DNA from: Pelodera strongyloides
Taxonomy: Eukaryota > Nematoda > Chromadorea > Rhabditida > Rhabditidae
DNA: 64,000 nucleotides
Assembly (NCBI GenBank): GCA_036852015.1
Contig: JAANDG010000121.1
Span: 124,001 to 188,000 of the forward strand
Direction: 5' to 3'
Part shown: positions 24,407 through 36,927 of the stretch, in pieces
Position numbering within the stretch: position 1 is the stretch's first letter
Layout of the letters: each line of letters starts with the position of its first letter
Made by a program: the position numbers and the translations under genes
Notes under the pieces: generated by a model
What the model was told of the DNA's origin: nothing
Database searches by the model: none
The model's input: the letters and a program-made list of their open reading frames with translations, nothing else

Positions 24407-25303
24407 TTGAATTGGAAAGTCATGATCACTTTCTCGGAGAGATTGAAATGGATGCACATCATTTCACCGGCCCAAGTAATCATGAGTTTCCGCAACAGCT
24501 GCCGATTGACAGTAGGAACTCTGGCACACACTGCCTGAGTACATTGGAGCAAATATCATGAAACAAACGTTATACACATAAATTCCAAGGAGCAGAAAAG
24601 TGTTAATAACCCTGTCAATAGATAGAAACGTGCTACGGGTAAAAAAACGAATCAAAGATGAGCGTTTCGCGCCGCAGCCTAAAACAAACATTTTTCCCAG
24701 TCGGAACAAAATGGGAAAGGGCTTACCCGTGACAAATTCCAAGGGCTAGTGAGTGGTACTGCGCATGACGCATCAGCTAAGGATAAACCGTCGTCTGGTC
24801 GAGAAACCATAATGGCGTGATGGCGTCCAGCCATGTCCGTCCAAACTGAACCAGCACCATCGAGCAATTCGAATACAGCACCTGAATGAGTTACCAGCAA
24901 GTATATAGATTAGAACAAAAAATTGGCGAGCAACTAATGAAACAATTACGAAATCAAGCAGTTCAGAAGCACCGCGCACGAACCAATGTACTCAAGGGGT
25001 ACGCTTGAGTTTACACGGCAAAAGGGTGTTTGAAAGTCAGGGTCACGACTAACTTCTCGGAGCAACTGAAGTGATTCCAACCACTTCACCGGACCAGCTA
25101 GGCTTGAATCCCTAACCAGCAACCACCAATTTACAATGCAAAATCAAGCGCAACCGCACTTGAATATATTGCACCATATGCAATGCAACGAAACTGCTAA
25201 AAATAAGACAATACTCACAAACATGCAAAAACCTATCTGAGGATGCATCGCGAGTTCCACCGTTTTGATTGCCCATTGCACTCGCGTGTTCAGTCAGCGC
25301 CAT
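24407..25303 (-). CDS. Doubtful three-exon hypothetical gene
   Basis: Three open segments join in phase: 25219-25303 (starts MALTEHASAMGNQNGG), 24727-24881 (includes GSVWTDMAGRHHAIMVSRPD) and about 24407-24529 (AVCARVPTVNRQLLRKLM, then reading to a stop). Donors GTGAGT and GTAAGC and acceptors TTCAG/CTCAG are sound. A strong poly-pyrimidine acceptor (T-run then CAG) lies just before an upstream ATG near 25315, so the preferred start would open a short upstream frame. The product of about 120 residues matches no family I know. Part of the third segment resembles DNA at about 25035-25110 (shared GGTGAA and CTCCGAGAA ... CTGACTTTC blocks), so it may be repeat-derived. It is not part of the MFSD5 gene, which has its own start at 23149. 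Confidence 0.3.
25035..25130 (-). repeat. Possible dispersed repeat unit
   Basis: Minus-strand text CTGGTCCGGTGAAGTGGTTG ... CTCCGAGAAG ... CTGACTTTC is similar, with changes, to about 24410-24480. A two-copy local similarity is all that can be seen here. Confidence 0.4.
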
Positions 25304-26105
25304 ACCACCGCCGTTCAGTCATCGTTTACTGAAAAAAAAAACTGCCGTTAAAATTAAATATCAGAGGGCAATGAAATAAAGCGAAAGCACAAGCACGCAC
25401 AAAGTCACATAACACATATATCCAGGTACGCCAAAACAAATAAAATATGGGCTAACAATAAGTTCCAAAACAAACACGGACCTCCAGAAAATAAAGTCTC
25501 GCATCCAAATCCCACGTGACGACAAAAGCCTTCTCGAAACTTCGATTGAAAAACAAGAGCGCGCGGCGCGCTCTTTTTAAATTTTACATGGATACGGTAA
25601 TTTGAGCGCACGGTTTAGAACGCACGAGAACAGTGGTAAAAATATTGACTCCAAATACATAGTTGCTGTGAATGGAATTGGGCAGATTGTGTTCTGATTT
25701 ATTTGTTTTTATTGTGATTGAGTGATGCTTAGAATTAATAAAATAAACGGCTAGCACAAAAAGGAACACACGGAGAAAGACGTTGTTTTTGGAAGAATTA
25801 CGATCGGAAATTAAATTGTTGGCATCAATAACTGAGTAAATCAATTGTTTAGGTGGCCCAAAGTAGGTACAATATTAATAAACCATTATTATTAGAATGG
25901 TTAGAAGTTCCGAGCCCTCTCGTTGAGATCGAACGTTTTTTGAAGGAACCAGGTGCTGGAGGAAGAATACCAAAGCCATCAATACTCATCTTCGATCTTT
26001 TTGGACCGGATACTGAAATTGTGCGAAGAAATACTATATCTGAACCATATTTATTCGCATAATCAGGAATTATATTAGTTGTAATGTAATAGCAATCGTC
26101 GATCA
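25304..26105. other. Intergenic, nothing recognised
   Basis: Contains a short GC palindrome (AGAGCGCGCGGCGCGCTCT near 25557). Opposite-strand open frames at 25849-26106 and 25853-26062 overlap and match no family. Confidence 0.5.
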
Positions 26106-26111
26106 TTTATT
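26106..26111 (-). terminator. Polyadenylation signal AATAAA of the SLC5 gene
   Basis: Minus-strand AATAAA about 430 bases past the SLC5 stop codon; the first clear one found. Confidence 0.4.
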
Positions 26112-26536
26112 ACACAAAAAGCATAGCACAAAAACTATATATCTGCGGCAAAATGAGTAGATGAGTATCAAATATGGTGCCCGTCCGAAAAAAAAGTTAA
26201 GGCACAAACATCTATTTACGAAAGTACTTGATAGCGTTCAATACCCAAAAATTGCATAGCAATTACACTTTTTTTTGAGAAATATTCTAAACAATTAAAA
26301 ATCTCAGTAACTACAAAGCCAGAATTTCCTATACTCACTGAGTAAAGGGTGGAAAGCGAAAGGGTTCCCCTAAAGGAGAGGAGTTTAGAAATAATTACCG
26401 AACAACATGGTAACGATATATAACGCAGCGTGCATCTACCTCTAACTCCTAGTTTCTACTATTTATCGGGAACAGAAACAGGCTTTTTCCATACGCACAT
26501 CTACTGTAAGGTCTAAGCACTCTCTTATGACTCTGT

Positions 26537-29500
26537 CTACAATGACGTTGTCGAAGGAACATCCTTCAAGAAATGATCGTATTCGTGCTGTGAAGACGGC
26601 CACGGTTCACTAAAATATACAAACTTCTGTATGATATACAATACGAACAAACAAGTAACTATGTCATGATTTGTTGAAACGAGCAAATATAAAGGAAAAC
26701 TCATGACTGGCGCACCAGTTACCGTACCCATATTCTCTATTCTTCTCAATTACGCTCACTTTTTTCATTCAACCCCACAATGTGAAATTTCGCGCTGTGG
26801 CCGCGATAAAGGATGCACCGCAGCGTAGCTGCGTAGCGTCGAACCCGCCCGATGGAATGCAAGCGCTGACCAGGGGTGAAACTATAACAGTTGGCAAACT
26901 GATGGCAATCCTGCCGCGGCTCTCCAAAAAGGTGCGTCATGTGCCAATCGTTGTTTTCAACACTTTTTTGGCGCCCGACGGCTGCGCGGACAGTCCATCT
27001 TGTCCCAAAACGTAAAGGAACTGATAAAAACTTACTTTCTCCCAGCATAAGTCAAGTGTTGAATTTTCTTCTTGTCCTCATTTTCTTTCAACAAATATGA
27101 GATCGGAATAGCAATGGCCAACATCAACACAAAACCGACGAGTGCGTACCCATAGGTGGAGATTCTGAGAAAAAATGAGTAATCAAAAAAGCGCTCAAAT
27201 TAAAAGTTGTACATTTGTAGCTTTGGTGTTTTGGTGGCAAAAACATTTAAGCGTCGATGCATTTCATGAAAAAAATGGTTTCTATCACAATAGGCGTTAT
27301 CGAAGACTGAAGGTTATTTTTTTATTAAAGGGAGAGGCCCACGAGAAAAAGGTGTTTCTTAATTTACTTGCACAGAATGTCCGGAATTTCAGAAATATTA
27401 CTGTGAAAACCGCATTTCTTTACGCCTAGAACTCGCAGGGATATTTCACGGCAAACAGTTCGGCCAGTTACCGTAGCCAGAAAGGTTTAAATACGTTTTT
27501 ACGATTTATATCCACCCATTAGCATTCTTTCCCTACATAATGATTGTTAAACGAATGCAGAACATTCCTACCATTATAACAAAGCTTTTCCAATGCTTTA
27601 ATACCCTAAAAGCGCACAAATTTATTCTGACTACGGTACCTGGCCGAACAGTTTGCCGAGGAATAACCCCGCGAGTACTAGGCCTAAAGAAATGCGGTTT
27701 TTACAGTAATATTTCTGAAATTCCAGACATTCTTTGAGAGTAAACTGAGGAAACCTTTTTTCTCGTGGGCCTCTCCCTTTAATATTACAAAACATTGTCT
27801 CGTAGAAAACTAAACATTTATGACATTACTTCTGTTTTTGAAAAATTATGAAACCTGCTGATCCACATAGAGTTTGGATCTCCATAACGTGCATCATACG
27901 AGGGCAGTCGTCGGATTGTGAAATTATTAGGAAACTGCGTTTTGCCGGTGCAGCCCCATTCACTAAAGTAGAGAATTTATCGTTGCAAAAATACTAACAC
28001 ATTGTCGTACTGTAGGTCTACATGTGTCGGCAGTCGTTACTGCTTGTAATTGGCTACCGTAGTATCGAAGCCCGGTACTCTTTATCTTTTTTTACCAGTA
28101 GTCTGTAGTGCTTTCCGTTAATCAATAAACCCCCGCCCAGCCCCGAGTCAATTTATTTGCTTCCGGTTTCAAGTTTTAGATAAATAAATACCTTATGGAA
28201 GTTCTTACAGCGTACACCACGACGGCAACACACACGTAAGAATCCAATTTACCAAAAAGCTTACAAAAAGACGAAATAGAAAAAGTGAAAACATTCTACC
28301 TTGTATTAGTGGGCAGGAAGTGCTCCCTAAACGGGTCCTCGATATAATTTGCAATACAAACGACCATCATAACCAAGTTGGAGACCACGAACGAGATGAT
28401 ACAAGAATAAAATCCAGATTTCGGGAAAAACATGGCCAACACGAAAATTGCGACCATTGGACCAGACATAGCGCCCATTACGGAGATGCAGACCTGGAAG
28501 GAAAGAAGGTTACAACTAAATTAAGAGGTCACTAACGATAAAATAAATTTCTGTAAAAATGCTGTTTTCTTTTCGTCGTACAGCGGGTACATAGGGTCGT
28601 ACAACGCGACACTATGATGGTGCGCGGCGAAAAAAACAGGTGCGCCTACACCTCACCGCCTATTCATTGCCATACCTATGGACAGTTTTAGTTTTTTTTT
28701 GTAAAATCGTCGCGCCTCCCTTTCGTCGAGCGCATTATTAGCGCCAGGGATTTGCCCACACCACACTAGTTTCGTGCGGGTCTTGTCACACCTTAGCGTA
28801 TGCAACTAACATAATTAATATAATGTAATTTGAAAGTCCCAGAGGTCCTCTTTATCACCTCAAAGCGAGGAGTAACCTTGATAGAAGATTCATCATCAAT
28901 CCCATGTAAAAAAAAAGAGACAAGCGTTTTACAGTTTACCAACCTATAATTCTTGAAAAATTCATAGAAACATTGCCCTAAGTATTCTGCCGAGAGGTTC
29001 GGCAGCAAGAAATGTAACAACATGCAAAAAGGCAGACGCGTAACTTAAAAAGTCAAGTAAAATTGTAAAATGTAACACGCTAGAGCGAGCCGAGCTCTAG
29101 TTTTTTTTTATCAATTCATGAAGAATTCATGGAAACATTACCCTAAGTATTCCGCCAAGGGGTTCGGCAGCAAAAGCCAACGCAGTGGACACAACACCAC
29201 AAAAGACAACGATTAGCTGAAATACAAAATATTACGTGAAGGAACTTTGCGCGCAACTGAACAATTGTGTGCGGCAAAGGCACATTTTTTTGAAGCATTT
29301 CGAAAGAAGACGGGCCCAAAAACAGAGGCTCAGTGTGTATGCCACATATGCGCCACTAGTTCGCCAAGCATAAATGTACGATTTTAGCTCCCTGACGTCC
29401 GTCGCTCAGCACTGGCGGACAACCATAGATAAAGCAAACTCCAAAAATATACCTTATTAATTGTGGTCGCTTGTTGATCGGTAACTTTTCCATCGAGTTT

Positions 29501-32500
29501 ATGCTTCAAGAAATCTTCATAAATGGCCGCAGCCATGGAATTCATGCCAGAGGACAGAGTGGACAGAGTGGCAGACATTATGCAAGAGACGTAGAGACCG
29601 AAGAGACCAGGAGTTGGTTCTGAAACGTATTATCACTGCAATTATCGTACTTGACGAAAGTTGCGGCCGGTAACGGAACGGAATAACTCGGCAAATCAGC
29701 GGAGTATTTGCTGCCAATTTAGTTGCGCCTAACAACAAGTTAGAAAAATGTTCTAGAACTGTAAACTTACGCAGAACATCTCTGGCAAATAGTATTGTGA
29801 TATGGTCAGTTTCTTGGATTTCGCCAGTTTCAATCGGATTGCAGTTGAAAAAGTAGGCGAGTACGATGAAACCAACAAAGGCAACGATAGAACAGAGAAT
29901 AAAGAAGGGCAGAAGGGTGTAGAAGATGATACCCTGAAGTGAAAAATGTGCGTTAATCAATTACACCACGGAGCCTTTACTTGGTCAAAGTAACTAGCAA
30001 GTTATAACTTAGTTCATAATAAATCTTTATTGGTCGATGGATAAGGATAAGGCAAAGAAAAATGAGGCAAAAACGTGAATTTTGTAAAGACCAAAAGGAA
30101 CCCTAAGATGTCAGTGCAGTAAGGACACTAACATACTAACAAGGGACCTTGTGTGTAACGAATAAAAGATAAATACTGCGGAATGTAACTCTTAAATACT
30201 TAAATTCAAATGCATACATTAAACATAAAACACAAGTTTGGGGCCACCGAAAACTGTGCCTTGCGGTTGCGTATCTAGTTCCGCAGCATTTTCGCTCGTT
30301 TAGTATTTGCGTCAGGACGTTCACACCGCGCTACAATGGCATGTTCTCGCAGCTTCGTTCATGTCTTATCAGTTATCACTGTGCCTTCCAGTGTTCGTTA
30401 TCCATATGACCTTGGAAGGCTTCAAATTAACCTTAAGTATTTAACAGCATGAACTTTGACATACTTCCCACAATTGGCATACATATATTATTTACCTGAG
30501 CTTGCTTCACTGTCGGCAGACTTGCGTATCTTTGTATAGCCAGTTGGTTCACACCGAAAGAAGCCAACCAAGTCACAGTGCCACCAAATATATTGATCCA
30601 CAACGAGTTGTACTAAAATCCTGTGATTACGGTAGTAAAACTAATAAATTATTGTTGCTTTATGCCAGCACGATGGCGGTGAAGTGTGGCTTTTTACGTT
30701 CTATTTTATTATTACTGTATGTATGGCAACATTTGTTTCTACTAACGTCTTGGTCGTGATGTTCTCCGCAAGCAATAGAGAATTAAACTCTATTACTGTG
30801 CTAGGCTCTGATTTTACTAATTCATATACATTTTGTTCTCAACATTTACTGCGACCAGATTCAGAGTGCGCACTATTAATATTAACATCAATATGTTTCA
30901 AAACCTAGTGAAAATTGTGGGATTCCACCTGAAAGCTCGGAAATCTGTTCATATTAGAAAGTAGTCTTGTATTAGGATTAAATAAAGATATTCCCACAGA
31001 CGACTCATCATTAGTAGAAAGTGAGAATATTGTTGGTATGGTATAGCGTACACGATACTATTTACCATGGAACCCACTTATCTTTGCTGTCACGGCGCTT
31101 CTGTAACCAGATTTTCCCAGTTTTGTTAGATGAAATAAAAAGTATACGTGACATAAAGAAACCTGTGCAATTCCTGGATCCGCATGTGCGAGTTCCGCAA
31201 CGCGACCACTCTCCCAAGCGATGTCGAGAACCCTGAGAGAAAGACCAAGGTGATAGAAAAGTATATCTGGCTCCTTCTACTACCGCAGAGATAACTTTCA
31301 GAGTACCGGGCCCCTGCTTCCATTTATAAATAAACCTTTATATACAACGTTCTCTGACAATCTCTCTTTTTCTCTGTCGCTCTCTGCTCTCCTGTCTCTC
31401 CATCTCTCTCTACCTCACGCCATCTTTTCTAACAACAATGAGATAGATTACGAAGTATCCAACAACAACAAGTTGTACCTTCCTAGTCCACCAACTCTAG
31501 GATGTGTTAGTCCCTTGTATATCACCGCAGCCACACCACTGTACATCAGAACTGCCTAAACATGGATGGTTGATAGTTTGCTCTCACGTATACAGATCTG
31601 CCAAAGGCGGTCTTGGAAAAATCCTGCGAATTTAGTCCTCAAATTGAGGGACGTGTGAATATAGCTACTGAAAAATTCCTGCCTAGTCTAGGCATGTTAG
31701 AAGGCCTATAGACTATAGATGTACTCACTCACTTGCAAGGAATCAGACCACACCACCGCCTTCAATCCTCCAATACAAGTGTATAAAGTGGTACAACTGC
31801 CGAAAATCTGAAGAAAACATGCTTTATTTCAAACAAAAAAATCTGGATTCCCATGTGAAACAATAAATAACCAAAGGTGACGGAAAATTGAAAAATGTTT
31901 TTAATGTGGCGTCGCATGGTTTCATCGACGATGGAAGTCCGAGAGCGGGCAATCTACATCACTATTGCTACTTTTCGGAGCTTATGTGCTAGATTTTAAC
32001 ACCGTTCCAGTAAAAAACAAAAATCTGAAACGCCGTCTTGCCCATCCAAAAATGAACAAACTCACGAGTATCAACGACCATTTATCGATATTGATTACTG
32101 GGGCCAGGGCCACTGACGGGGCGTATATCACAATGGACATATAAGTGATGGTGAATGCCAGGAACAGAGAGGAGAACAATTTCCGGATCACGGGCGAATT
32201 GTATCTTAACATTAAATAATAGATTTGTTGTATGAACATAATTTGGTTGTCTGCGGTAGTCGCTACGCTACCACCATCACTTACTCATTTAATTCAGACT
32301 GTGACTTGAGCAATTAAAGATATAAATAACTTCGAAAGTTCAACCGTGTGATTCAGCAGGTTTTGCTACTTTATCTTTATCAACACAATCAGCGAGCGTT
32401 TGTGTGAAAGGATACACTTTTATGTTAACGTGGATCTTTTAAAGCGAAATACCGGCCGGTTTTTGAAACGCATTGCGTACACCTGCTTTTTTATGCAGCA

Positions 32501-34998
32501 TATGCAAATGAGCAAAAATTAGAATAAAAACTAGTCCCCAATTAGACCCCACTTTGCATAAATGCATAGGAATGCAAGTACTTGAGATGCTTTTCAAAAA
32601 CCGGCCGGTATTTCGCTTTAATGTTGGACTGATTTTGCAATGTAGTAGAGTTTTGTTCATTGTTAGTCGCTTCCTTCTTTTACGTAATTCTTTATATACT
32701 CTTCTGGGGATATCCACCAAAAAAATTCCCTCACCGATGAATAAAGTACTCGTGTAGGCAAGTGCTCTTCATTTTATGAAAAACTGGCAGAAATACGGTG
32801 GCCGTGATAATTGAAGACACTATTCCAATGACGAAATTCAACCAGATATGCAAGCCTGAAACGCGAATAGTTTACATTAAGATGACGAGACTATGGGCAC
32901 CAACTATTTGTGTGTTATCCCATGTTTTTAGCGTGTGCTTACTGTACTTATTATCTTAAGGTAAAACTAATCTTAATAATTATTCTGTTATCTTACCTCT
33001 TTGAAACATCTCTGCGGGCATTCCCAGCATGAGAATTCCAGAGAGAAAAGTAGTGAGAAGAGAGAGGGCCACCGGCAAGGGGGGCATCTTACGTCCGCCC
33101 ATCAGATACTCATCCTTAGCGGTGGTACGCTCACTCCGGGGAACCTTCTTGCCAAGCAGAAGCTTGCTCCTGAAGATAACAGATGCTTTAGAAGGTGGTG
33201 CAGACCCGTGGCGCACCTTAGACTGTGTGTTTGTGCACCGTACACTGCGCCGAACCTATTTGTTGCGAAGCGATGGCACGAAGTTTAACGTTAAATTTAC
33301 AAGTGTCATTTTCAATTCTGGCATGTTATAACGATATAACGATCCTCGTCGTTATAAGTTATATGTCGAATATTTAGAGGAAATCACTTTAAGTTTTGCA
33401 TTCTTTTTGTAGTTTTTGCATTCTTTTTGTATTAGTGTAAAGAACTTGACCCCTTACTCTAATATTGGACGTTGTTTCAGCAGAACCCATATTCATATTC
33501 ACCACTCAACTCCCCATGGGGAATACCCCGTATTTTTCTATGCGTGCCTCACATTAGAATGCTCTTTTCTGTCCCCAGGGAATATTATTCCGAGGAAATC
33601 GGAGTGGTGAATATGGCCTCTGGAATCACCGGTTTTTGTTGGTCCACCTTCACGTTTAGGATAAAAGATAATGAAGCCATATTGGTCTAGAAGACCCACT
33701 CAATGTCTAATATCAGGCAATGATTACATTATCATATTAAATTAGGGGCCAATTGTTCAACAAGTAAAGATTGCCCTTTAAAATTCGGCCCAGTATTACA
33801 AATTACAAATCACACATATAAATTACAAAGGAATTACTACCAAAGATTATAATAATGAATATTTTTTGTGTAATAAAAAGTTGAAAAGATAATTTTCGGC
33901 GATAGTTGAAATGTCACCACAAAGTAATGATAAATGTTACACATAATGAGATAATCTCTTTGGCATTTAACTTTTTTTCCACCTTTATTTTGAAAGGCAC
34001 GTACTGAAACTTATGCTTGTACCAAAATGTTATCATACATACATAGCACAAGAGAAAGGTTTTTTTTATAAAAAAAGGTGTAAACAATAGTATCAGTAGT
34101 TAGACATTCAAGACAACCTTGAGCAAAAGACTAGTTCTAAGTTATAGTATGATCGTATTGCAGTAGACAGACACTGTTAAAGCGAAATGCTAGCCTCTTT
34201 GGAAAATTTGCATATGATAAGCAAATCCTATGTATCCTATGCTAATTTTGTACGATTGCCGTGGACGATCGTACTAAATTAGCATAGGATACATAGGATT
34301 TGCTTATCATATGCAAATTTTCCAAAGGGGCTAGCATTTCGCTTTAAAATCTGACCGAGATTACTGTATTGTATTGACCTATTGGAAAGGGTACTTACAC
34401 TACTCTACTAACTACTGTAAAATGGTACCTTATCTGCTATGGTAACAAATGTTACCTCATCTTATTGTAACAACTAATAACTACTGTAAAATGGTACCTA
34501 TCTTAATATGGTAACAAGAGTACCTTATCTTATTGCAACAATAACAACTACTGTAAAATGGTATCTTATCTTGCTATGGTAATAAATGGTGCCTTATCTT
34601 ATTGCATTAACTAACAACTACTGTAGGATGGTACCTTATCTTGCTATGGTAACAAAGGATACCTTATTGTACCAACTAACAACTACTGTAAAATGGTACC
34701 TTATCTGGCTATGGTAACAAAGGGTACCTTATTGTAACAACTAACAACTACTGTAAAATGGTACCTTATCTTGCTATGGTAACAAAGGGTACCTTATTGT
34801 AACAACTAGCAACTACTGTAAAATGGTACCTTATCTTGTTATGGTAACAAAGGGTACCTTATTGTAACAACTAGCAACTACTGTAAAATGGTACCTGATA
34901 GCATGGTAGGCTCCTGTCCCAACGGAAAGTGATAGAGAGAATGCTACCACAGCGTAATCCAGCCATGAAAGACTTTTATCCGCTGCCACGTAGGCCAT
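26537..34998 (-). CDS. SLC5-family sodium/solute cotransporter (SMCT/SMVT/NIS-like)
   Basis: Fifteen in-phase exons (34895-34998, 32997-33169, 32735-32855, 32066-32204, 31733-31807, 31479-31555, 31163-31232, 30496-30612, 29771-29933, 29453-29619, 29142-29216, 28300-28493, 27855-27962, 27036-27164, 26537-26609) give 594 residues. An ATTTCAG acceptor eight bases before the ATG suggests trans-splicing. Family signatures in order: LDYAVV (TM1), YLMGGRKMPPLPVALSL, YTCIGGLKAVVWSD, FGVNQLAIQRY, SATLSTLSSGMNSMAA (a sodium-binding helix), and AMFFPKSG. A loop with NNFT is a potential N-glycosylation site. The C terminus TSL fits a class I PDZ ligand, as in some mammalian SMCT proteins. Family role: plasma-membrane uptake of small anions such as monocarboxylates, vitamins or iodide driven by sodium; the substrate cannot be read from sequence. 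Introns 1, 3, 11 and 13 hold repeats or an exon duplicate. Confidence 0.94.
27325..27782. repeat. 458 bp TTAA-ended inverted-repeat element (family K)
   Basis: Left end TTAAAGGGAGAGGCCCACGA, right end its complement. The arms extend about 160 bases (CCGAACAGTTTGCC, AAAGAAATGCGG and AATATTTCTGAAATTCC blocks). Lies in intron 13 of the SLC5 gene. Confidence 0.9.
28958..29011 (-). pseudogene. Decayed partial copy of SLC5 exon 11
   Basis: About 54 bases nearly match 29119-29173, which is the 3' part of SLC5 exon 11 with its donor and the start of the following intron (GCCGAACCCCTTGGCGGAAT in the exon, GCCGAACCTCTCGGCAGAAT here). The donor CTTAGG|GTAATG of the true exon has become CTTAGG|GCAATG, so the copy has lost its GT. 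No acceptor or full exon is present. Confidence 0.8.
32439..32621. repeat. TTAA-ended inverted-repeat element (family A, copy 3)
   Basis: 183 bp, TTAAAGCGAAATACCGGCCG to its complement. Close to the copy at 14435-14616, sharing CATTGCGTACACCTGCTTT and the GGGGTCTAATTGGGG-type centre. In intron 3 of the SLC5 gene. Confidence 0.93.
33487..33616. repeat. Short inverted-repeat element (family G, copy 1)
   Basis: Ends CCATATTCA...ACCACTC and GAGTGGTGAATATGG. The interior CCCCATGGGGAAT, CCTCACATTAGAATGCT and TTTTCTGTCCCCAGG blocks are shared with 49861-49990. In intron 1 of the SLC5 gene. Confidence 0.85.
34177..34347. repeat. Near-perfect TTAA palindrome (family B, copy 2)
   Basis: 171 bp palindrome almost identical to the copies at 7423 and 47985, with the AAATTTGCATATGATAAGCA arm and its complement. 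In intron 1 of the SLC5 gene. Confidence 0.95.
34398..34905. repeat. Minisatellite, about 8 units of 65-70 bp, at the first SLC5 splice donor
   Basis: Units begin CTACTGTAAAATGGTACC at 34412, 34481, 34548, 34618, 34683, 34748, 34813 and 34878 (periods 69, 67, 70, 65, 65, 65, 65). Units farther from the exon are more diverged. The last unit runs into the exon 1 donor: the GT at 34893-34894 lies inside its GGTACC. On the coding strand each unit carries AAGGTACC and TTTTACAG, which resemble a donor and an acceptor. Confidence 0.95.
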
Positions 34999-35006
34999 TT
35001 AATTAC

Positions 35007-35600
35007 TGAAATAAATATTCTCGTAAAAAAGAAAAAGAAAAAGAAAAAAAAAATTGTCGCAAAAAGCAAGACACTAAAATAAAAAATAAAGTGGAATTTA
35101 ATAAACATAGCACATGTTACTGATGTATCCCGGTAAACAAGGTGCGTTATTTTGATCATAGAAAATGGGTTTATTCTCTATTGGGTAGATGTAAAAGGTT
35201 CGCGTAAACAGTATGTTATTTTCAATTAGGCCTATTGTAACAAAACCGCCCTATATCTGTTGGGCGTACCTACGACTGCAGGAAAACCGGTAAAATTCCA
35301 ATCGGTGATTGACTGATAGAGGCATGAGGAAGTTTTTTTACAATTGTAAACCTTTTTTATGAACTTTATTTTATTGATCATCAGTAAAGATGCTCATCTG
35401 AATCTAAGGTATTGTGGTCTACAGCAATCGACAAGTTCCAAAACTATTCTAAAAATAAAACCACGTTTTTTCTGTCGATTAGCTGGTTGACAAAAAAAAA
35501 ACTATTTAGTAACGACAACTCTCGGAGCAGCTGGGTCAATTTCTGTCGGTAAATGCAACGTCTTGGGAACCTTCAATGGTGTCTTTGTCCTACATAGGGA
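35007..35600. other. 5' flank of the SLC5 gene, nothing else recognised
   Basis: Includes a poly-A/AAAAAG run at 35027-35052 directly upstream of the trans-splice acceptor at 35006-35007. On the coding strand it forms a pyrimidine tract about 20 bases upstream of that acceptor. No further exon is recognised. Confidence 0.5.
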
Positions 35601-35815
35601 ATAGGTGAACCATTTGGTGACGGTTCACTGGTTTTTCGTGGGCCAGCCCAATGGGTGACCTCTTCGTGACCTTGTGGTGACCAAGTTTTATAGAAAACCG
35701 TCATTATATGGTCACCGGATGGTCACGAACCAGTCACGAACCGGTCACCATATGGTTTTCTTGGAAAAAAAACATTTGGTGACCGGTGAACGACGTTTTT
35801 TCTGTGGTTTCAGCA
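35601..35815. repeat. Dispersed repeat rich in GGTGAC/GTCAC (family H, copy 1)
   Basis: Shares long stretches with 42761-42960: TTGGTGACGGTTCACTGG near the start, GAAAACCGTC mid-way, CCAGTCACGAACC, and a CATTTGGTGAC...AACGACG...TTTC end. Repeated GGTGAC and GTCACC words allow internal pairing. Confidence 0.85.
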
Positions 35816-36809
35816 ATTGTTTCGTTTTCCTGTATTTAGACTCACAAACCACACTGTTTTATAGAGAATTTCATGCTGAACAACTTTCTCTTACAATTAG
35901 AACACTTTCGCCAATCTCTTTTCAAGTTATAAGTCTTTGAATTAATATATGGAAAATTTGCATGATGATTAACGCACTGCATGACTGTTAGGCCCGTTCC
36001 TACCCTCTACGTTCAATAGAATATTTGAACTTTCACAGACCGCTACGTAGTAAAGGTAAAGAATGTTGATCATTTCAATGATGCTTCTTTCAAGGGATAA
36101 TGATAACATTTTGCACGTAGCGGTGATATTTTCTGAGTGATGCAATAAGGATGTAGTTTGTGTGATTATCTTATAAGTAGGATATATTAAAGGGAATATG
36201 TAGGCACTCAAAATGAGCAAAACTAAAACTACACAATTGAGGCGATAATTGTAATTCGAATATTCAAGCAAAACTTTATTGCCGAAGAAACTTTACTATG
36301 TTTGACTTGTCCATTGACCAAACAAGTTTGCAAGAAAACTAAAGAAACTTACTTGTCCATTGAAAACAAGTTTGCACTAATTAAAATAATATATTATGGA
36401 TTCGCTTAGGATGCAGAAAAACAGAGGAAGATCGACTAAAACCCCGAGAACCCTAAGTGCCACAGAAAACCACTCTACAGTATGCAAGCAGTTTACAGAA
36501 ATATTTTGAAAAAAACTTTAAAGATATCCCATCTCCCTCTCAAATGATTGTCATACAGAAAACAAATTAAGATCCTTCGGCGAAAATTAATTAATAGAGC
36601 TTCAGACAAAACAAAGTGGAATGCCGGGTAAATTTTCCGATATCGGTTTCTTAGATCTGTAAATCACAACGGTATCTTTGTTGCATAACTGCAGTGGTGG
36701 GTTAATTCTGTACATTTATCCCGAGTTACTTTCATGTTTTATGTAAATGCAAGGCTAAGAACCTTTCTGGTTAAGCCACAACGAAGGGATCTCATATCAT
36801 AGAAAGAAG
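35816..36809. other. Intergenic with a truncated family C element
   Basis: At 36187 TTAAAGGGAATATGTAGGCA begins a family C copy that resembles 7062 onward for about 100 bases (CACTCAAAATG, GCAAAAC, ATTCGAATATTC). No matching right end was found. Nothing else is recognised. Confidence 0.5.
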
Positions 36810-36818
36810 GGATAGAGA

Positions 36819-36891
<73 letters not shown>

Positions 36892-36927
36892 AGAGAGATA
36901 GAGAGAGAGAGAGTGAGTGAGAGAGAA
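36810..36927. repeat. GA microsatellite
   Basis: Long (GA)n tract with GG and TGAGTG interruptions. Confidence 0.95.

Noticed and set aside
25849..26106. Minus-strand frame with KR/KKR-flanked segment (MSIDGFGILPPAPGSF) that looked like a neuropeptide
   Set aside because: No signal peptide, no amidation Gly before the basic sites, no splice partner, and an equally long open frame on the other strand.
34398..34905. Regular repeats resembling a CRISPR array
   Set aside because: Units are contiguous and 65-70 bp with no unique spacers, and the genome is eukaryotic. It is a minisatellite.
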